Source: an uncultured Bacilli bacterium
Lineage (GTDB): Bacteria; Bacillota_I; Bacilli_A; RF39; UBA660
Reading direction: 5' to 3'
Assembly: GCA_947630865.1 (NCBI GenBank)
Contig: CANRJE010000050.1
Span: 1-9,830, forward strand
Length of the DNA stretch: 9,830 bases
Below are positions 7,940 through 9,830 of this stretch, in pieces. The position numbers and the translations under genes are program-made. Every line of letters starts with the position of its first letter. Positions within the stretch are counted from its first letter, which is position 1. The notes below the pieces were generated by a model. That model saw only the letters and a list, made by a program, of their open reading frames with translations, made no database searches and was not told the origin of the DNA.

Positions 7940-8235
7940 CTCAATCTCCTAAACAAATATAAAATTTCATCAATCGTTTCTAAATCATTATTTTTTATAT
8001 CATCAACCATACAAGTTTTCATATGATGTAAGAGTAACTCTTCTCCTAAACTTCTAATTGCTTCATTAACAGCTGATAATTGAATTAAAATATCATCACA
8101 ATGTCTATCTTCTTTAATCATCTTAGTAATTCCTCGAACTTGTCCTTCAATTCTATTTAATCTTTTAACAGATTTATCTATCTCTTCAGGACTTCTGTGA
8201 GTAATTCTTTTACATCTATCTTTCTCTTTAACCAT
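7936..8235 (-). CDS. csoR: CsoR-family metal-sensing transcriptional repressor
   Basis: Small all-helical repressor that releases its operator when it binds a metal (or, in relatives, a sulfur or aldehyde signal). The 99 residues include the family core RLNRIEGQVRGI (25-36) and RHCDDILIQLSAVNEAI (44-60). The Cu(I) ligand set of CsoR appears intact: C46, H71 and C75 (LLLHHMKTC); E90 matches the conserved second-shell Glu. The second-shell Tyr of Bacillus CsoR (RYC) is His here (RHC). The basic N terminus and helix 1-2 arginines fit DNA binding. ATG 8233-8235 is preceded by AAAGGA at 8245-8250. It leads an operon with the ATPase (4-nt overlap) and probably autoregulates through the dyad in its promoter. 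The sensed metal is uncertain: ligands suggest copper, the partner pump suggests zinc or cadmium. Confidence 0.92.
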   Translation of the reverse strand: MVKEKDRCKRITHRSPEEIDKSVKRLNRIEGQVRGITKMIKEDRHCDDILIQLSAVNEAIRSLGEELLLHHMKTCMVDDIKNNDLETIDEILYLFRRLR

Positions 8236-8258
8236 TTTTATCTATCCTTTCTATATTC

Positions 8259-8287
8259 ATTATATACCCCTATAGGGTATATGTCAA
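8259..8287 (-). promoter_or_regulatory. Perfect consensus promoter of csoR-ATPase operon
   Basis: Minus strand: TTGACA (8282-8287), exactly 17 bp, TATAAT (8259-8264). Predicted start is near 8252, giving a leader of about 17 nt with AAAGGA. It begins only two bases after the T-run of the maf terminator. The spacer is occupied by the putative CsoR operator. Confidence 0.9.
8262..8282. promoter_or_regulatory. Putative CsoR operator
   Basis: Perfect inverted repeat with arms ATATACCC (8262-8269) and GGGTATAT (8275-8282) around CTATA; a nested perfect palindrome CCCTATAGGG sits at 8268-8277. A/T flanks around a C-run/G-run dyad are the known form of CsoR-family operators. Its place in the spacer of the promoter for a CsoR gene makes autorepression likely. 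Confidence 0.82.
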
Positions 8288-8289
8288 GC

Positions 8290-8325
8290 AAAAAAAATTA
8301 CAATATTTCTTTTAAAATATTGTAA
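8290..8325 (-). terminator. Intrinsic terminator built into the 3' end of maf
   Basis: Minus strand: TTACAATATTT, loop TAAAAG, AAATATTGTAA (perfect 11-bp stem, 8298-8325), then eight Ts (8290-8297). The hairpin contains the last nine maf codons and its TAA stop. The stem has only two G-C pairs, so its strength is uncertain, but its length and the T-run are convincing. Confidence 0.72.
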
Positions 8326-8867
8326 AGTTTATTAACAGGTAATCCCATGATACCCATATAGTCACCTTCAATTTTATTTATATGTTTAGAAAAAATCCCT
8401 TGAACAGCATATGCTCCTGCTTTATCATAAGGCTCATCAGTATCTAAATAAGAATTTATTTCATCATCATTTAAACTATCAACAAAAACTTTGCTAATTG
8501 TATAATCTTGATATTCTGTTTTTTTCTTATTCTCAATTTTTATAACTGTAAGAGAAGTATAAACTTCATGATAAGTTCCACTTAAAGTTTTTAACATTTG
8601 ATAAGCATCATTTCTATTTTTTGGCTTTCCATAAATTTTATCATCTTTTACAACCATTGTATCTGAACTGATAATTATTCTATCTCCTTCTGTTAATCCC
8701 ATTACTTCAATTGCTTTATCTCTTGAAATATTTAAAGAATTTTCAAGAAGTGATAATTTAGAATTAAAAACTTCTTCTTTCTTAGAAACTACTATTTCAA
8801 AATCATAACCAAGTAACTTTAATAATTCTCTACGTCTTGGAGAAGCTGATGCTAAAATGAGTTTCAC
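8298..8867 (-). CDS. maf: Maf-family nucleoside triphosphate pyrophosphatase
   Basis: Cytoplasmic house-cleaning enzyme that hydrolyses nucleoside triphosphates (dTTP, UTP and modified pyrimidine forms in the YhdE branch) to monophosphate and pyrophosphate; Maf proteins are also linked to septum inhibition. The 189 residues are full length and carry SASPRR (7-12), SSDTMV (67-72, catalytic D69), YGKP (79-82), SGTYHEVYT (96-104), DKAGAYAVQG (148-157) and GDYMGIMGLP (168-177). R12, K51 and Q156 fit the YhdE rather than the YceF branch. The start is GTG at 8865-8867, overlapping the TGA of the TSCPD gene (GTGA), which implies translational coupling; no internal ATG would keep SASPRR. Its last codons form a terminator hairpin. 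Confidence 0.95.
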   Translation of the reverse strand: MKLILASASPRRRELLKLLGYDFEIVVSKKEEVFNSKLSLLENSLNISRDKAIEVMGLTEGDRIIISSDTMVVKDDKIYGKPKNRNDAYQMLKTLSGTYHEVYTSLTVIKIENKKKTEYQDYTISKVFVDSLNDDEINSYLDTDEPYDKAGAYAVQGIFSKHINKIEGDYMGIMGLPVNKLYNILKEIL

Positions 8868-9124
8868 GATACTTTTACTCCTAAATATTCTTTAATAGCT
8901 GTTGCGATTTGATCAGGACATGAAGTTCCTCTCATATGACAATCAATTCCTTCAAGTTTTTCTACAATATCTTTTAGTTTCATGCCTTTAACTAAACTTC
9001 TAATTCCTTTTAAATTACCTTCACAACCATTAGTAACTTCTAAATCAACTAAAGTATCCCCTTCTATTTCTAATTTAATATTTGTTGAACAAACACCTTT
9101 TGGTTTATAATTATATACTTCCAT
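8864..9124 (-). CDS. TSCPD-domain protein (TIGR03905-type, four cysteines)
   Basis: Small 86-residue protein of unknown role. Family features are visible: VCSTNIKLEIEGD at the N terminus, NGCEGNLKGIRSLVKGM (32-48) and the name-giving TSCPD (67-71). Four cysteines (C12, C34, C62, C69) match the four-Cys family and could bind a metal such as zinc or iron; this is inference. The same domain occurs at the C terminus of some adenosylcobalamin-dependent ribonucleotide reductases, but here it stands alone and no reductase is nearby. ATG 9122-9124 has a perfect AAGGAGGT (9128-9135) close upstream. It is the first gene of a two-gene unit with maf, overlapping it by 4 nt, from its own promoter divergent to mntP. 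Confidence 0.88.
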   Translation of the reverse strand: MEVYNYKPKGVCSTNIKLEIEGDTLVDLEVTNGCEGNLKGIRSLVKGMKLKDIVEKLEGIDCHMRGTSCPDQIATAIKEYLGVKVS

Positions 9125-9147
9125 AGGACCTCCTTAAATATACAAAC

Positions 9148-9176
9148 ATTGTAACATAAAAATTGTCATTTTTAAA
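9148..9176 (-). promoter_or_regulatory. Promoter of the TSCPD-maf unit
   Basis: Minus strand: TTTAAA (9171-9176), 17-bp spacer, TACAAT (9148-9153) preceded by TG-T, an extended -10. Predicted start is near 9141, leaving a short leader that holds AAGGAGGT. It interleaves with the mntP promoter on the other strand. Confidence 0.65.
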
Positions 9177-9193
9177 TAATTTCTTTATATAAT
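9163..9193 (+). promoter_or_regulatory. Probable mntP promoter
   Basis: TTGTCA (9163-9168) and perfect TATAAT (9188-9193) with a long 19-bp spacer. Predicted start is about 9200, so the mntP leader would be only about 8 nt. The -35 half overlaps the TSCPD promoter. Confidence 0.5.
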
Positions 9194-9207
9194 TAACTAG
9201 ATAGCCT

Positions 9208-9753
9208 ATGAAAAATTTTGAACTATTATTAATTAGTATTGCTCTTGCTATGGATGCTTTTTCTGTTAGTATTTGTAAAGGTTTAACAATGAAATATAAA
9301 GTAAAAAGAAATAGTTTTATACTTGCTACTTCTTTTAGTGTTTTTCAAATGATTATGCCTTTAATTGGTTATTTACTAGGAAATAGTTTAAGTTCTAAAC
9401 TGATAGAATTCAATCATATTATTGCTTTTATTCTTTTATCTATAATTGGAATTAATATGATTAAAGAGTCCTATAAAGAAGAAGATATTAATATTGGTCT
9501 TAATATTAAAGAATTATTTTTATTAAGTATTGCAACAAGTATTGATGCGATGGCAGTTGGAATTACTTTTTCTTTTTTTAATGTTAATTTAATTATTGCT
9601 ATTTTAATGATAGGAATAACCGCTTTTATTTTATCCTTAATTGGAGTTAATTTAGGAAGATTAATCGGTAAAAATTTTCAGCATAAAGCCGAGATTATTG
9701 GAGGAATTGTTCTAATTTTAATTGGTATAAAAATTTTACTTGAAGGCTTTTGA
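9208..9753 (+). CDS. mntP: Manganese efflux pump MntP
   Basis: Integral membrane exporter that protects cells from excess manganese. The 181 residues have about six hydrophobic segments in two homologous halves: ALAMDAFSVSICKGL (12-26, D16) and ATSIDAMAVGITF (109-121, D113). These are the paired Asp-bearing signatures of the MntP/YebN family. FNHIIAF (68-74) and KAEIIGGIVLI (160-170) are further family motifs. Length and the position of D16 relative to the start agree with E. coli MntP, which supports ATG 9208-9210. No Shine-Dalgarno sequence precedes this ATG (TAGATAGCCT), unlike nearly every other gene here, and the leader is too short for the manganese riboswitch often found before mntP. 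It is divergent from the TSCPD gene; the next promoter begins at its stop codon. Confidence 0.94.
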   Translation: MKNFELLLISIALAMDAFSVSICKGLTMKYKVKRNSFILATSFSVFQMIMPLIGYLLGNSLSSKLIEFNHIIAFILLSIIGINMIKESYKEEDINIGLNIKELFLLSIATSIDAMAVGITFSFFNVNLIIAILMIGITAFILSLIGVNLGRLIGKNFQHKAEIIGGIVLILIGIKILLEGF

Positions 9754-9778
9754 CAAATCATTAAAATTATGTTAGTAT
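9750..9778 (+). promoter_or_regulatory. Promoter and leader for a gene beyond the window
   Basis: TTGACA (9750-9755) overlaps the mntP stop codon; after 17 bp comes TAGTAT (9773-9778), preceded by TG-T as an extended -10. Predicted start is near 9785. The remaining sequence to 9830 has no long reading frame; it includes a small ATGAA/TTCAT stem (about 9788-9803) and AAAAAAGGAAC, and looks like a leader. Confidence 0.6.
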
Positions 9779-9830
9779 GTATATAGATGAAGGAAATTTC
9801 ATAAAATAAAAAAGGAACACTTAATCTTCG

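Noticed and set aside
1..9830. Mobile element, CRISPR array, toxin-antitoxin or phage defence system.
   Set aside because: No transposase, spaced repeats, small paired toxin-like genes or defence domains were seen; composition is even across the window.

Overview
The window is very AT-rich chromosomal DNA from a low-GC Gram-positive-type bacterium. TGA is used as a stop (csoR, TSCPD gene) and TGG as Trp, so the code is the standard bacterial one, not the Mycoplasma code. A MurE ligase and a membrane-anchored polysaccharide deacetylase imply a cell wall. Near-consensus sigma-A-type promoters and GGAGG-like ribosome sites fit a walled Bacilli or uncultured gut Mollicutes-related (RF39-like) lineage. 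That placement is inference. No transposase, phage gene, CRISPR array, tRNA or rRNA was seen, and the gene content is mostly housekeeping.

Layout: positions 1-97 hold no supportable gene. A minus-strand block (4253 down to 126) carries murE, a polysaccharide deacetylase and tig (trigger factor); tig has its own consensus promoter and a terminator right after its stop. Back to back with murE, on the plus strand, is an arginase-type ureohydrolase (4341-5192) ending in a clear terminator. Positions 5230-8235 (minus) hold a CsoR-family repressor, a heavy-metal P1B-type ATPase and an unrecognised 210-residue protein. Positions 8298-9124 (minus) hold a TSCPD/four-Cys protein coupled to maf. On the plus strand, mntP (9208-9753) is followed by a promoter for a gene beyond the window.

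How they work together: three genes concern metals. CsoR probably represses itself and the ATPase through a 21-bp dyad that fills the spacer of a perfect TTGACA-17-TATAAT promoter. MntP is a manganese exporter with an unusually short leader. murE and the deacetylase act on the cell envelope, tig on nascent-chain folding, and maf on non-canonical or excess nucleotides.

No wholly new multi-gene system was found. The best leads are the copper-type CsoR ligand set paired with a zinc/cadmium-type ATPase, the operator-in-spacer promoter, the EDPR variant of the MurE specificity motif, substitutions in the arginase substrate shell, and the unrecognised protein at 5230-5862 with its GC-rich promoter-proximal patch.
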